The notes below the pieces were generated by a model that saw only the letters and a list, made by a program, of their open reading frames with translations, did no database searches and was not told the DNA's origin. This document shows positions 1 through 6,866 of a DNA stretch of 10,943 bases, piece after piece. A program made the position numbers and the translations under genes. Each line of letters opens with the position of its first letter. Within the stretch, counting starts at the first letter, position 1. The DNA comes from Desulfocurvus sp. (lineage in GTDB: Bacteria > Desulfobacterota > Desulfovibrionia > Desulfovibrionales > Desulfovibrionaceae): the NCBI RefSeq assembly GCF_023230885.1, contig NZ_JALNWM010000110.1:1-10943 (forward strand). Direction: 5' to 3'.

Positions 1-1452
1 CACAAGGCCCTGGACCTCGACCAGGCCCTGGAGGAGGCGCTGCGCATCCTGTCCTGCGCGCCGGGCGTGGAGCGGGCCACCGTGACCCTGGCGGACCGCG
101 ACACCGGGGAGCTGGCCGTCACGGCCTGCGACGGCCCGGCCCGGGGGCGGCGCGGCCAGGCCACGCCCGCGCCCGCCCTGGAAGCCGCGCGGCGAATCCT
201 GGACACCGCCGCCGCGTTGCATCTGCCCGGCGACGGCGCCGACCGCCCGGCGGCCCATACCGGGGTGCCCATCGTCCTGGACGCCGAAACCGTCGGCGCC
301 CTCGGCGTGGACTGGCTCCCGGACGCGCAGACCGATACGCCCGGGGACACGCAATTCCTGGCCGCAGTGGCCGCCCTGCTGGCCCAGATGGTCCGCATCA
401 GCGAGGCCGTGCGGCGGCGCGAGGAAGCCCTGCGCCGCGAAAACGCCGCCCTGCGGTACCGCGTGTCCAAGGAGGCCGGCGGGCTGTACATCATCGGGAG
501 CAGCACGCCCATGCGGGAGGTGGAACGCCTGATCGAGCAACTCGCGCCCACCGACGCCCCGGTGCTGCTGCTGGGCGAGCCGGGCACGGGCAAGACCCGC
601 ATCGCGCGCATCATCCACGACCTCTCCGGACGCAAGGCCCGGCCCTTCGTCGCCGTGGGCTGCGCGTCCGCCTCCGGAGGGAACCTGGAATCCGAGCTAT
701 TCGGCTGCGAGCGCGGCGCCCGGCCCGGACGCATGGAGGACGCCCACCAGGGCACCCTGCTCCTCGACGAGATCGACGCCCTGCCCCCGGCCCTGCAGGC
801 CGGACTGCTGCGCGTGATCCAGAAGCGCGAGACCGTGCGCGCCGGGGGCAGCCGCCCCCGGGCCGTGGACGTGCGCATCCTCGCGGCCACCAATCGCGAC
901 CTGCGCGAACTCGTAGACCGCGGCGACTTCCGCCTGGACCTCTACCATCGCCTGAACATGTCCCCCGTCACCGTCCCGCCCCTGCGCCGCCGCAAGGAGG
1001 ACGTGCCCGGCCTGCTCAACCACTTCCTGCGCCGGGCAGCCCGGGGGCGCGGGCGCACGTTCTTCCTGACCCCCGGGGCCCTGGAGTTCCTCACTGCCCG
1101 CGACTGGCCGGGCAACGTCCGCGAGCTGGAGGGGCTTGTGGAACGCCTGGCGGTCATGGCCGGGGGCCAGCGCATCGACGAGGCCCTGGCGCGCCTGGCC
1201 CTGAACACCGCCAGCGGGCCGGACGGCGGCCCGCAGGGGCGCTCCCCGGGCGCCGCGCCGCCCCGCAAGCCGTCCCTGAAGGAAATGGAACGCGCGGAAA
1301 TCCTCTCGGCCCTGCGCGAGGCGCGCTGGATCAAGCGCCGTGCCGGCGAGGCCCTGGGGCTCACCGAACGCCAGATCGGCTACCGCATCCGCAAGCTCGG
1401 CCTCGAAGACCGCGTGGCTGCCGAGCGGGCCCGCCTGCGCGGCGCGCGCTGA
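1..1452 (+). CDS. NifA-like AAA+ Fis-family transcriptional regulator lacking the GAFTGA loop (5' end outside window)
   Basis: The frame is open from base 1 and reads a typical NifA N-terminal segment (LDLDQALEEALRIL), so the start lies upstream; 483 codons are visible and probably only a few tens are missing. In order: a shortened GAF-like sensor (about bases 1-390, ending in GALGVDWL and a helix), a charged coiled-coil linker (about 390-470), and a sigma-54-activator-type AAA+ domain. The latter has Walker A GEPGTGKT (574-597), Walker B LLLDEID (757-777), sensor I AATNRD (883-900), DLYHRLN and the WPGNVRELE motif. A Fis-type HTH follows (about 1297-1410, ending RQIGYRIRKLGLE, very NifA-like). 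Where the family has GAFTGA after ELFG.E.GA, this protein has GARPGR and is about seven residues shorter. Without that loop it probably cannot remodel sigma-54 holoenzyme; TyrR and some NtrC/HupR proteins are known GAFTGA-less relatives. Family assignment is firm; nitrogen-fixation control is not implied. The target is unknown, possibly the operon just downstream. Confidence 0.9.
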   Translation, partial: HKALDLDQALEEALRILSCAPGVERATVTLADRDTGELAVTACDGPARGRRGQATPAPALEAARRILDTAAALHLPGDGADRPAAHTGVPIVLDAETVGALGVDWLPDAQTDTPGDTQFLAAVAALLAQMVRISEAVRRREEALRRENAALRYRVSKEAGGLYIIGSSTPMREVERLIEQLAPTDAPVLLLGEPGTGKTRIARIIHDLSGRKARPFVAVGCASASGGNLESELFGCERGARPGRMEDAHQGTLLLDEIDALPPALQAGLLRVIQKRETVRAGGSRPRAVDVRILAATNRDLRELVDRGDFRLDLYHRLNMSPVTVPPLRRRKEDVPGLLNHFLRRAARGRGRTFFLTPGALEFLTARDWPGNVRELEGLVERLAVMAGGQRIDEALARLALNTASGPDGGPQGRSPGAAPPRKPSLKEMERAEILSALREARWIKRRAGEALGLTERQIGYRIRKLGLEDRVAAERARLRGAR

Positions 1453-1461
1453 CCCCGCCCC

Positions 1462-1479
1462 ACGGCCTCCGGTGGCCGT
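1462..1479. repeat. Inverted repeat just after the regulator gene
   Basis: ACGGCC (1462-1467) and GGCCGT (1474-1479) are exact reverse complements around a 6-nt centre TCCGGT, whose middle CCGG is also self-complementary, so the 18 bases are almost a full palindrome. It lies 9 bases after the stop codon and is followed by TTCCCC, not a T-run. It could be a weak terminator or a dimeric-protein operator ahead of the next operon; the sequence does not decide between them. Confidence 0.4.
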
Positions 1480-1495
1480 TCCCCGATATTTCCGA

Positions 1496-1524
1496 TGGAA
1501 AGAAACGCCGTTGTGGCCTATGCT
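1496..1524 (+). promoter_or_regulatory. Weak sigma-70-like promoter candidate for the envelope transport operon
   Basis: TGGAAA (1496-1501) and TATGCT (1519-1524) each match four of six consensus bases for the -35 and -10 elements, with a 17-bp spacer. Transcription would start near 1531, leaving a leader of under 20 nt before the start codon at 1549. The gap from 1453 to 1548 is a little less GC-rich than its surroundings, as promoters often are. I found no properly spaced -24/-12 (sigma-54) element here. The match is modest and could be chance. Confidence 0.25.
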
Positions 1525-1536
1525 GCCCTTCTAAAA

Positions 1537-1542
1537 AAGGAG
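1537..1542 (+). promoter_or_regulatory. Ribosome binding site fixing the LolA-like gene start
   Basis: AAGGAG preceded by an A-run, with a 6-nt spacer to the ATG at 1549. It selects this ATG over the in-frame ATG at 1495, which has no such site and would put 18 non-signal-like residues before the signal peptide. Confidence 0.8.
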
Positions 1543-1548
1543 CGCTAC

Positions 1549-2358
1549 ATGCCATTGGCCACCATTGCCTCGATCCTCGCCTGTTTCTTCCTCGCGCTGC
1601 CCTGCACCCCGGCCCGGGCCGACGCCCAAGCCGAAGGGCGGGCCATCCTGGAGCGCCAGCGCGACCTGCACGAAACATCCAGCGCCACGTCCACAGTGGT
1701 CATGATCCTGGCCGACAAGGCCGGAAACAAGAAACAGCGCGAGTTCCGCAGCTGGAAAAAGACCATGTCCGACGGGCTGGCACGCACCCTCATGGTCTTC
1801 ACGGCCCCGGCCGACCTCTCGGGCACGGCCCTGCTCAGCTGGGAAACGGGCGACGGACTGGCCAACCAGTGGCTGTACATGCCCGCCACCGCCAAGATGC
1901 AGCGCGTGGCGTCCAGCTCCAAGGCCGATTTCTTCATGGGCACCGATTTCACCTACGAGGACATGGAGCCCGACGACCTGGACCAGTACGTCATGACACT
2001 CACGGGCTCGGCGGACGTGGACGGCCAGGACTGCCACGTCATCGAGGTGGTGCCCGCCACCCCGGAAAAAGCCAAGGAATCTGGCTACGGCAAGCGCGTG
2101 TTCCATGTGCGCAAGGACATCACCTTCACGGTCAGGATCGAATATCACGACCCGCGCGGCAGGCTGGTCAAGGTCCAGACCGCCCATGACCTGGAAAACG
2201 TGCGCGGCGACATGTGGATCGCGCGCAAGACGCTGATGGACAACCTGCGCGCCAAGCACCGGACCCTCATGGGCCTCGCGGCCTTCGAGGTCGACGCCGC
2301 CATCGACGACGAGGTGTTCACCGAGCTGTACGTCACCCAGGGCCGCGCCCTGCAATAG
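1549..2358 (+). CDS. LolA-like 'outer membrane lipoprotein-sorting' periplasmic protein
   Basis: A 269-residue exported protein. Residues 1-24 form a Sec signal peptide (hydrophobic core, likely cleavage after ARA, before DAQA). The mature part looks like the LolA-like family annotated 'outer membrane lipoprotein-sorting protein' (PF17131 type). Recognisable stretches are an N-terminal helix with LERQRDLH, a strand/turn region with TLMVFTAPADLSGTALLSW, then QWLYMPATAKMQRV, and GTDFTYEDMEPDDLDQY, the family's signature region; the C-terminal half is beta-rich. Family members have the half-barrel that in LolA shields acyl chains in the periplasm, so the inferred role is to carry a lipid or hydrophobic cargo between membranes. 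The next gene begins 29 bp downstream and encodes an RND transporter; such LolA-like genes commonly sit beside COG1033-type transporters. This is not the housekeeping LolA, and the cargo cannot be read from the sequence. Confidence 0.85.
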   Translation: MPLATIASILACFFLALPCTPARADAQAEGRAILERQRDLHETSSATSTVVMILADKAGNKKQREFRSWKKTMSDGLARTLMVFTAPADLSGTALLSWETGDGLANQWLYMPATAKMQRVASSSKADFFMGTDFTYEDMEPDDLDQYVMTLTGSADVDGQDCHVIEVVPATPEKAKESGYGKRVFHVRKDITFTVRIEYHDPRGRLVKVQTAHDLENVRGDMWIARKTLMDNLRAKHRTLMGLAAFEVDAAIDDEVFTELYVTQGRALQ

Positions 2359-2375
2359 CAACGCCCCAGCCCGCC

Positions 2376-2380
2376 AGGAG
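2376..2380 (+). promoter_or_regulatory. Ribosome binding site supporting a GTG start for the RND transporter
   Basis: AGGAG lies 7 nt before GTG at 2388. The next in-frame ATG (2400) would be 19 nt away, too far for this site, and no comparable site lies closer to it. The GTG is therefore preferred. Confidence 0.7.
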
Positions 2381-2387
2381 ACTGTCC

Positions 2388-5189
2388 GTGCAGCGATTCA
2401 TGCGCCTCGCCTACGCCCACCCCTGGGTCGTGGTCCTGACCCTGGCCGTGATCACGGCGGCCTCGCTCTTCCTCGCCAGGGGCCTGCGCCTGGACCCGTC
2501 CGTGGACGGGATGATGACCGACGACCCCGAGGCGCGCGCCATCTACGCGCGCACGGTGGAGACCTTCGGCACCGACCAGGTCACCGTCATCTGCCTGCGC
2601 GACCCCGACCTGTTCGACCCCGACCGCCTGGCGCTCATCGACGAGCTGGCCTACCAGCTCGAAGGGCTGCCCGGGGTGGTGCGCGTGGAGAGCCTGTTCT
2701 CCGCCGCCGACTTCCGCGACGACCAGGGCACCCTGCGCTCCGGCCCGCTCATGCGCCAGCCCCCGGCCGACCGGGACGAGGCCCGGGCCATCCTTGCCCA
2801 GGCCCTGGAGAACCCGCTGGTGGCGGGCAACCTGCTCTCGCGCGACGGAACGACCACCTCGGTCAACGTGTTCATCGAACCCGACCAGGACGACCCGCAG
2901 TTCTACGAGACCCTGGCCGCCTCCATCGAAACGCTGCTCGCCCCCTGCCAGGGCCGCTTCGAGGAGGCATTCCAGCTCGGCAACCCGTACTTCCGCACGG
3001 TCATCTCCCAGACCATGATCCACGACCAGATGCGCCTGGTCCCGCTCTCCGTGGCCGTGCTCATCCTGACCCTGGTGCTCATGACCCGCTCGCCCGCCAG
3101 CGCCATCCTGCCGCTGCTCACGGCGGGCACCAGCGTCTGCTGGATGGCGGCCTTCATGGCCCTGGCCGACATCCCCCTGAACATCCTGACCATCATCGTA
3201 CCCTCGCTGATCATCGTCATCGGCTCCACCGAGGACATCCACCTGATCTCCGAATACCGCGAGGGCCTGCACAAGCGCGGCCCCGGCAAGCTGGCCTTCG
3301 ACTACATGGTCTCCAAGATGGGCGTGGTCATCCTCATCACCAGCCTGACCACCTTCCTGGGCTTCGCCTCCATCACGGTGAACAAGATCGAGATTCTGCG
3401 CCAGTTCGGCATGGCCGCGGCCTTCGGCCTGCTGGTCAACCCCGTGATCACCGTGGCGCTCATCCCGGCCTATCTGCGCCTGACGGGCGGGCGCGGGGCC
3501 TCGCCCCTGGCCCCCGCCGGGCCGCCGCCCCGGGACGAGGAGGACGAAAACGCCGAGCCCGAGCCCTGGAAGAAGAACCTGAGCATCTTCGACCTGCTGG
3601 GCAGGGCCGCCAGCTCCGCCGCCAACCGCCACGACCGCAAGCTCGTGGCCGGGCTTTTGCTCTTCGCCGCGGGCCTGGCCCTGTTCTCCTTCAACGTGCG
3701 GCTGAACAACGACATCCTGGGCGTGTTCAAGAAGTCCTCGCCCATCCGCCAGCGCACCGAGGCCATGGCCGCCCACCTGCCCGGCGTGCAGACGTTCTCC
3801 ATCGCCATCTCCAGCGGCGTGCAGGGCATGTTCAAAAAGCCCGAAGCCCTGCGCGCCGTGGCGGCCATCCAGGACTACATCGCCGCCAGCCCCGAATTCG
3901 ACGCGTCCTTCTCCCTGGCCGACTCCCTGCGGCTCATCAACCGCGAGATGCACGGCGGCGCCCAGGCCCACTACGCCATCCCCGCCACCGAGGACCAGGT
4001 GGCCCAGTACCTGCTGCTCATCCACGACTCGGACCTGCGCCGCAGCGTGAACCCCGACTTCAGCCAGTTCCACATCCTGGTGCGCCACAGCCTGCAATCG
4101 TCGTACGAACAAAAGCAGGCCCTGGAAGGGCTGCGCGCCTTCATGGCCAAGACCCTGGGCCCGCACTACCAGAGCGCCTTCACCGGCGAAAGCATGCTCA
4201 TCCTGGGCGGCGCGGACAGCATCGCCGAGGGCCAGGCCCTGTCCATCGCCCTCCTGCTGGGCATCATCTTCCTGATCATGTCCGTGCTGTTCGTGAACGT
4301 GAAGGCCGGTCTGCTCTCGCTGCTGCCCAACATCTTCCCGGTGCTCATCATGTTCGGCACCATGGGCTTCACGGGCATCCCGCTGAACATCGGCACGGCC
4401 ATGGTCGCGGCCATCGCCATCGGCATCGCCGTGGACGACACCATCCACTTCATGACCCGCTACAACAAGGAAATGCTGCGCCTGAAGGACCAGCACCGGG
4501 CCATGGAGGTCTGCATCCACGCCGAGATCAGGCCGGTGACGGCCACCTCACTGGCCCTGGCCCTGGGCTTCTCGGTGCTCCTGGCCTCGGAGTTCGTGAC
4601 CATCATCCAGTTCGGCGCCCTCTCGGCCCTGGTCATGCTCGCCGCCCTGATCGGCGACCTGCTGCTCACCGGGCCGCTGCTGGCCAACACCAAGCTGCTC
4701 ACCCTGTGGGACATGCTCTCGCTGCATGTGGACCCGCAGGTCATCCGCCAGTCGGAGTTCTTCCGCGAGCTGCGCCCCTGGCACATCAAGAAGATCATCC
4801 TCATGGGCCGCATCCAGGAACGCCGCGCCGGAGAGAGCATCTTCGACGAATGGGACCAGGGCGACTCCATGTACATCATCCTCAGCGGCGAGGTGCGCGC
4901 CTTCTCCATCCAGGAGGACACCGGACGCGAGGTGCCCTACGCCCTGTTCGGCGTGGGCGACGTGTTCGGCCAGACGGCCATGCTCGACCCCGGCCCGCGC
5001 TCCTACTCCGCCCGGGCCTTCTCCGACCTGCACCTGGTGGAGATCAGCCACGCCGACTTCCAGCGCCTGCACCGCCTGTATCCGCGCCTGGCCAGCCTGG
5101 CCCACCGCAACCTGGCGCGCATCCTCGGCCACCGGCTGGCCATCGCCAACGTCATGTACTACCAAAAGTCCCTGCAAAACCAAGGATGA
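2388..5189 (+). CDS. RND superfamily (COG1033/MMPL-type) transporter with C-terminal cyclic-nucleotide-binding-like domain
   Basis: A 933-residue inner-membrane protein with the duplicated RND layout. TM1 is at about residues 10-32, followed by a large periplasmic loop (about 35-210) and a helix bundle (about 212-365) with GSTEDIH (Asp283) in the TM4 position. An acidic Pro/Glu-rich cytoplasmic linker (about 370-395) leads to a second TM1-like helix near 420, another periplasmic loop, and a second bundle (about 610-770) with GIAVDDTIHF (Asp683/Asp684). Membrane aspartates here serve proton coupling in RND pumps. After the last helix, residues about 790-915 form a cNMP-binding-type beta-roll (GDSMYIILSGEVRAFS, then GVGDVFGQTAML, then PRSYSARA) with no HTH. 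The cassette keeps Arg871-Ser872 but has Gln862 where CRP has the ribose-binding Glu, so ligand binding is uncertain. Flanking LolA-like and barrel genes suggest hydrophobic cargo export or trafficking gated by a cytoplasmic signal. The RND assignment is firm, the cNBD-like fold strong, the cargo unknown. Confidence 0.9.
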   Translation: MQRFMRLAYAHPWVVVLTLAVITAASLFLARGLRLDPSVDGMMTDDPEARAIYARTVETFGTDQVTVICLRDPDLFDPDRLALIDELAYQLEGLPGVVRVESLFSAADFRDDQGTLRSGPLMRQPPADRDEARAILAQALENPLVAGNLLSRDGTTTSVNVFIEPDQDDPQFYETLAASIETLLAPCQGRFEEAFQLGNPYFRTVISQTMIHDQMRLVPLSVAVLILTLVLMTRSPASAILPLLTAGTSVCWMAAFMALADIPLNILTIIVPSLIIVIGSTEDIHLISEYREGLHKRGPGKLAFDYMVSKMGVVILITSLTTFLGFASITVNKIEILRQFGMAAAFGLLVNPVITVALIPAYLRLTGGRGASPLAPAGPPPRDEEDENAEPEPWKKNLSIFDLLGRAASSAANRHDRKLVAGLLLFAAGLALFSFNVRLNNDILGVFKKSSPIRQRTEAMAAHLPGVQTFSIAISSGVQGMFKKPEALRAVAAIQDYIAASPEFDASFSLADSLRLINREMHGGAQAHYAIPATEDQVAQYLLLIHDSDLRRSVNPDFSQFHILVRHSLQSSYEQKQALEGLRAFMAKTLGPHYQSAFTGESMLILGGADSIAEGQALSIALLLGIIFLIMSVLFVNVKAGLLSLLPNIFPVLIMFGTMGFTGIPLNIGTAMVAAIAIGIAVDDTIHFMTRYNKEMLRLKDQHRAMEVCIHAEIRPVTATSLALALGFSVLLASEFVTIIQFGALSALVMLAALIGDLLLTGPLLANTKLLTLWDMLSLHVDPQVIRQSEFFRELRPWHIKKIILMGRIQERRAGESIFDEWDQGDSMYIILSGEVRAFSIQEDTGREVPYALFGVGDVFGQTAMLDPGPRSYSARAFSDLHLVEISHADFQRLHRLYPRLASLAHRNLARILGHRLAIANVMYYQKSLQNQG

Positions 5190-5193
5190 CGCC

Positions 5194-6750
5194 ATGAAAC
5201 ACCCCGCGCCTCCCCGGCCCCGCCTCGTCCCGCCCCTGGCGGCCTGGCTGCTGGCCCTGGTCCTGACGGCCCTGCCCGCAGCCGCCGACGAGGTGGATCT
5301 GCTCCAGGAGCTGGACGCGGCCATGACCGCCAGCGCCCAGAAGGAACAGGACACCGGCGAGCGGGGCGCGGCGGCCCAGTTCGCCGACAACCTGGACCTC
5401 ACCGTGCGCCTGCGCGGCGCCCATTTCTTGCAAACCGCGGGCCGGGACGACCTGCCCAAGGACACCCAGGACAACATCGGCGAGCTGCGCCTGGAATACG
5501 CCACCAGCGCCACCGTGGGGCGCGTGCGGCTGGCCACGTCGGGCTGGCTGGAGGCCGGCAACCAGCAGGACACCTACGCGGGCGTGAGCCGCTTCTTCCA
5601 GGACGACAACCGCCGCCGCAACGCCTGGGAAATCAACGAACTCTACGCCGTGGTGGACCTCGGCCCGGCCGACCTGACCCTGGGGCGCAAGGTGCTGCAA
5701 AACGGCATCTCCACCCTGGTCTCCCCGGCCAACCGCTACAGCCCCGTGGACTTCAACGACCCCCTGGACCCGCGCCGCCTGGGCGTGTGGCAGGCGGCCC
5801 TCGACGTGCCCGTCGGCGACACCACCTGGACCGTGGCCGTCATGCCCTACTTCACGCCGCCCAAGACGCCCAGCCCCGAGTCGCGCTGGGTTTCCGGCGA
5901 GGCATGGGGCGGAGTCCCCGGCTATTTCGGCAACAGCCAGAGCCAGTTCGACGACTTCCTGGAGTGGCTGCACTTCTTCTCCAGCCTGACGCGGGTCGAC
6001 ATGGTGTCGCTGTTCGAGCGCTTCTTCGGCATCAGCTTCGGCGGCGTGACCCCGGACATCACCACCCGCTACGACCTGCCCGACGCCGACGACCCCGACC
6101 AGTGGAGCTACCTGGCCCGCGCCAAGACATCCCTGGGCGGCTTTGACCTGTTCGCCTCGGCCTTCCGGGGCCCGAGCATCTACCCCGTCATGCGCGCGGA
6201 GCTGGACCAGCCCGCCGCCCGGGTGGCCATCACCGTGGAGCACCCCGTGGCCGACCAGCTGGCGGGCGGCTTCTCCACCACCTGGAAGGAGCTGGAATTC
6301 CACGGCGAGGCGCTCTACTCCCATACCGAGGAGGGCAAGGACGACAGCTACCTGCACTATGTGGGCGGCACGACGTGGTCCAACCAGTCCTGGCCCGCCC
6401 GCCTGGGCCTGCACCGCCTGGACCTCACGGCGGAATATGTGGGCGAGAGCATCACGCAGCACCAAAACGCCGACGGCTACTTCATCTCCTCGCGCGACGC
6501 GCGCCTGGGCCGCAACGACGCCGTGCTGCGCGCCGAGCTGTTCCTCACCCAGGAGTTCAGCCTGCACTACCTGGCCGACATCCTGCTCTCCAACTCCGCG
6601 CGCCTGCACCGCGTGGGCACCACCTGGCGCATGACCGACAACCTGACCTGGCACACGGCCCTGGAGCTTTTCGACGGGCCCGGCACCAGCTACTACGGCC
6701 GCTGGCGCGACCAGGACCGCGTGGTCACCACGCTGGAATACCGCTTCTAG
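5194..6750 (+). CDS. Outer-membrane beta-barrel protein, DUF1302-like
   Basis: A 518-residue protein starting at ATG 5194, four bases after the RND stop, with AAGGA (5182-5186) as ribosome binding site overlapping the end of that gene; the two are surely co-transcribed. Residues 1-31 are a Sec signal peptide (cleavage after PAAA, before DEV). The mature chain alternates short polar and aromatic strands throughout and ends in EYRF, the C-terminal Phe signature recognised by the BAM machinery. Residues about 148-205 read NELYAVVDLG, LTLGRKVLQNG, then NRYSPVDFNDPLDPRR, closely matching the pattern in DUF1302 proteins (strand, 'GRQ/K' strand, then a 'N..D..' loop). It would be the outer-membrane element of the transport set encoded upstream. 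DUF1302 or a neighbouring porin-like family is my best reading; the barrel call is stronger than the family name. Substrate unknown. Confidence 0.8.
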   Translation: MKHPAPPRPRLVPPLAAWLLALVLTALPAAADEVDLLQELDAAMTASAQKEQDTGERGAAAQFADNLDLTVRLRGAHFLQTAGRDDLPKDTQDNIGELRLEYATSATVGRVRLATSGWLEAGNQQDTYAGVSRFFQDDNRRRNAWEINELYAVVDLGPADLTLGRKVLQNGISTLVSPANRYSPVDFNDPLDPRRLGVWQAALDVPVGDTTWTVAVMPYFTPPKTPSPESRWVSGEAWGGVPGYFGNSQSQFDDFLEWLHFFSSLTRVDMVSLFERFFGISFGGVTPDITTRYDLPDADDPDQWSYLARAKTSLGGFDLFASAFRGPSIYPVMRAELDQPAARVAITVEHPVADQLAGGFSTTWKELEFHGEALYSHTEEGKDDSYLHYVGGTTWSNQSWPARLGLHRLDLTAEYVGESITQHQNADGYFISSRDARLGRNDAVLRAELFLTQEFSLHYLADILLSNSARLHRVGTTWRMTDNLTWHTALELFDGPGTSYYGRWRDQDRVVTTLEYRF

Positions 6751-6783
6751 GGCGCCCCGGGCCGCCCCCGGGCCCAGACGCAA

Positions 6784-6824
6784 ACGAGCCCCCGGCGCGC
6801 AACCGCGCCGGGGGCTCGTGCTTT
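6784..6824 (+). terminator. Rho-independent-type terminator after the transport operon, possibly bidirectional
   Basis: A perfect 16-bp stem (6784-6799 with 6804-6819) and a 4-nt loop CAAC, starting 33 bases after the barrel gene stop. It is followed by GCTTT, a short T-tail; on the minus strand the stem is followed by TTTG. A hairpin this strong between convergent operons is very likely a transcription end, although the T-runs are short. Confidence 0.8.
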
Positions 6825-6833
6825 CCGGCCGCC

Positions 6834-6856
6834 AAAGGCGCCGCCAGGGCGGCGCC
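6834..6856 (-). terminator. Hairpin terminator after the minus-strand operon
   Basis: GGCGCCGCC (6837-6845) and GGCGGCGCC (6848-6856) are exact inverted copies separated by two bases, giving in practice an 8-bp stem with a 4-nt loop. Read on the minus strand it starts 10 bases after the stop of the last gene and is followed by TTTGG (through 6834). The U-tail is short, so termination may need the second, stronger hairpin beyond it. Confidence 0.55.
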
Positions 6857-6866
6857 CCGCGCCGGC

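Noticed and set aside
1..1452. The nitrogen-fixation activator NifA itself
   Set aside because: The GAFTGA loop is missing, the GAF domain is degenerate and no nif gene is in the window; a paralogue is more likely.
1514..1530. TGGCC...TGCC resembling a sigma-54 -24/-12 promoter
   Set aside because: The spacing between GG and GC is short by about two bases, and transcription would begin inside the ribosome binding site.
1495..1548. Upstream in-frame ATG for the LolA-like gene
   Set aside because: No ribosome binding site, and it would place an 18-residue extension before a complete signal peptide; the A-run/AAGGAG site points to 1549.
2214..2387. A longer RND protein starting inside the LolA-like gene
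   Set aside because: The extra residues are Arg/Pro-rich and read the LolA-like gene in another frame; AGGAG at 2376-2380 and the GTG at 2388 give a normal RND N-terminus.
2145..4520. A 791-codon open frame on the minus strand opposite the RND gene
   Set aside because: Its translation is low-complexity (runs of His, Gly, Val, Asp, Glu) with no recognisable domain, as expected opposite a GC-rich gene with strong third-position bias; the plus-strand RND protein is unmistakable.
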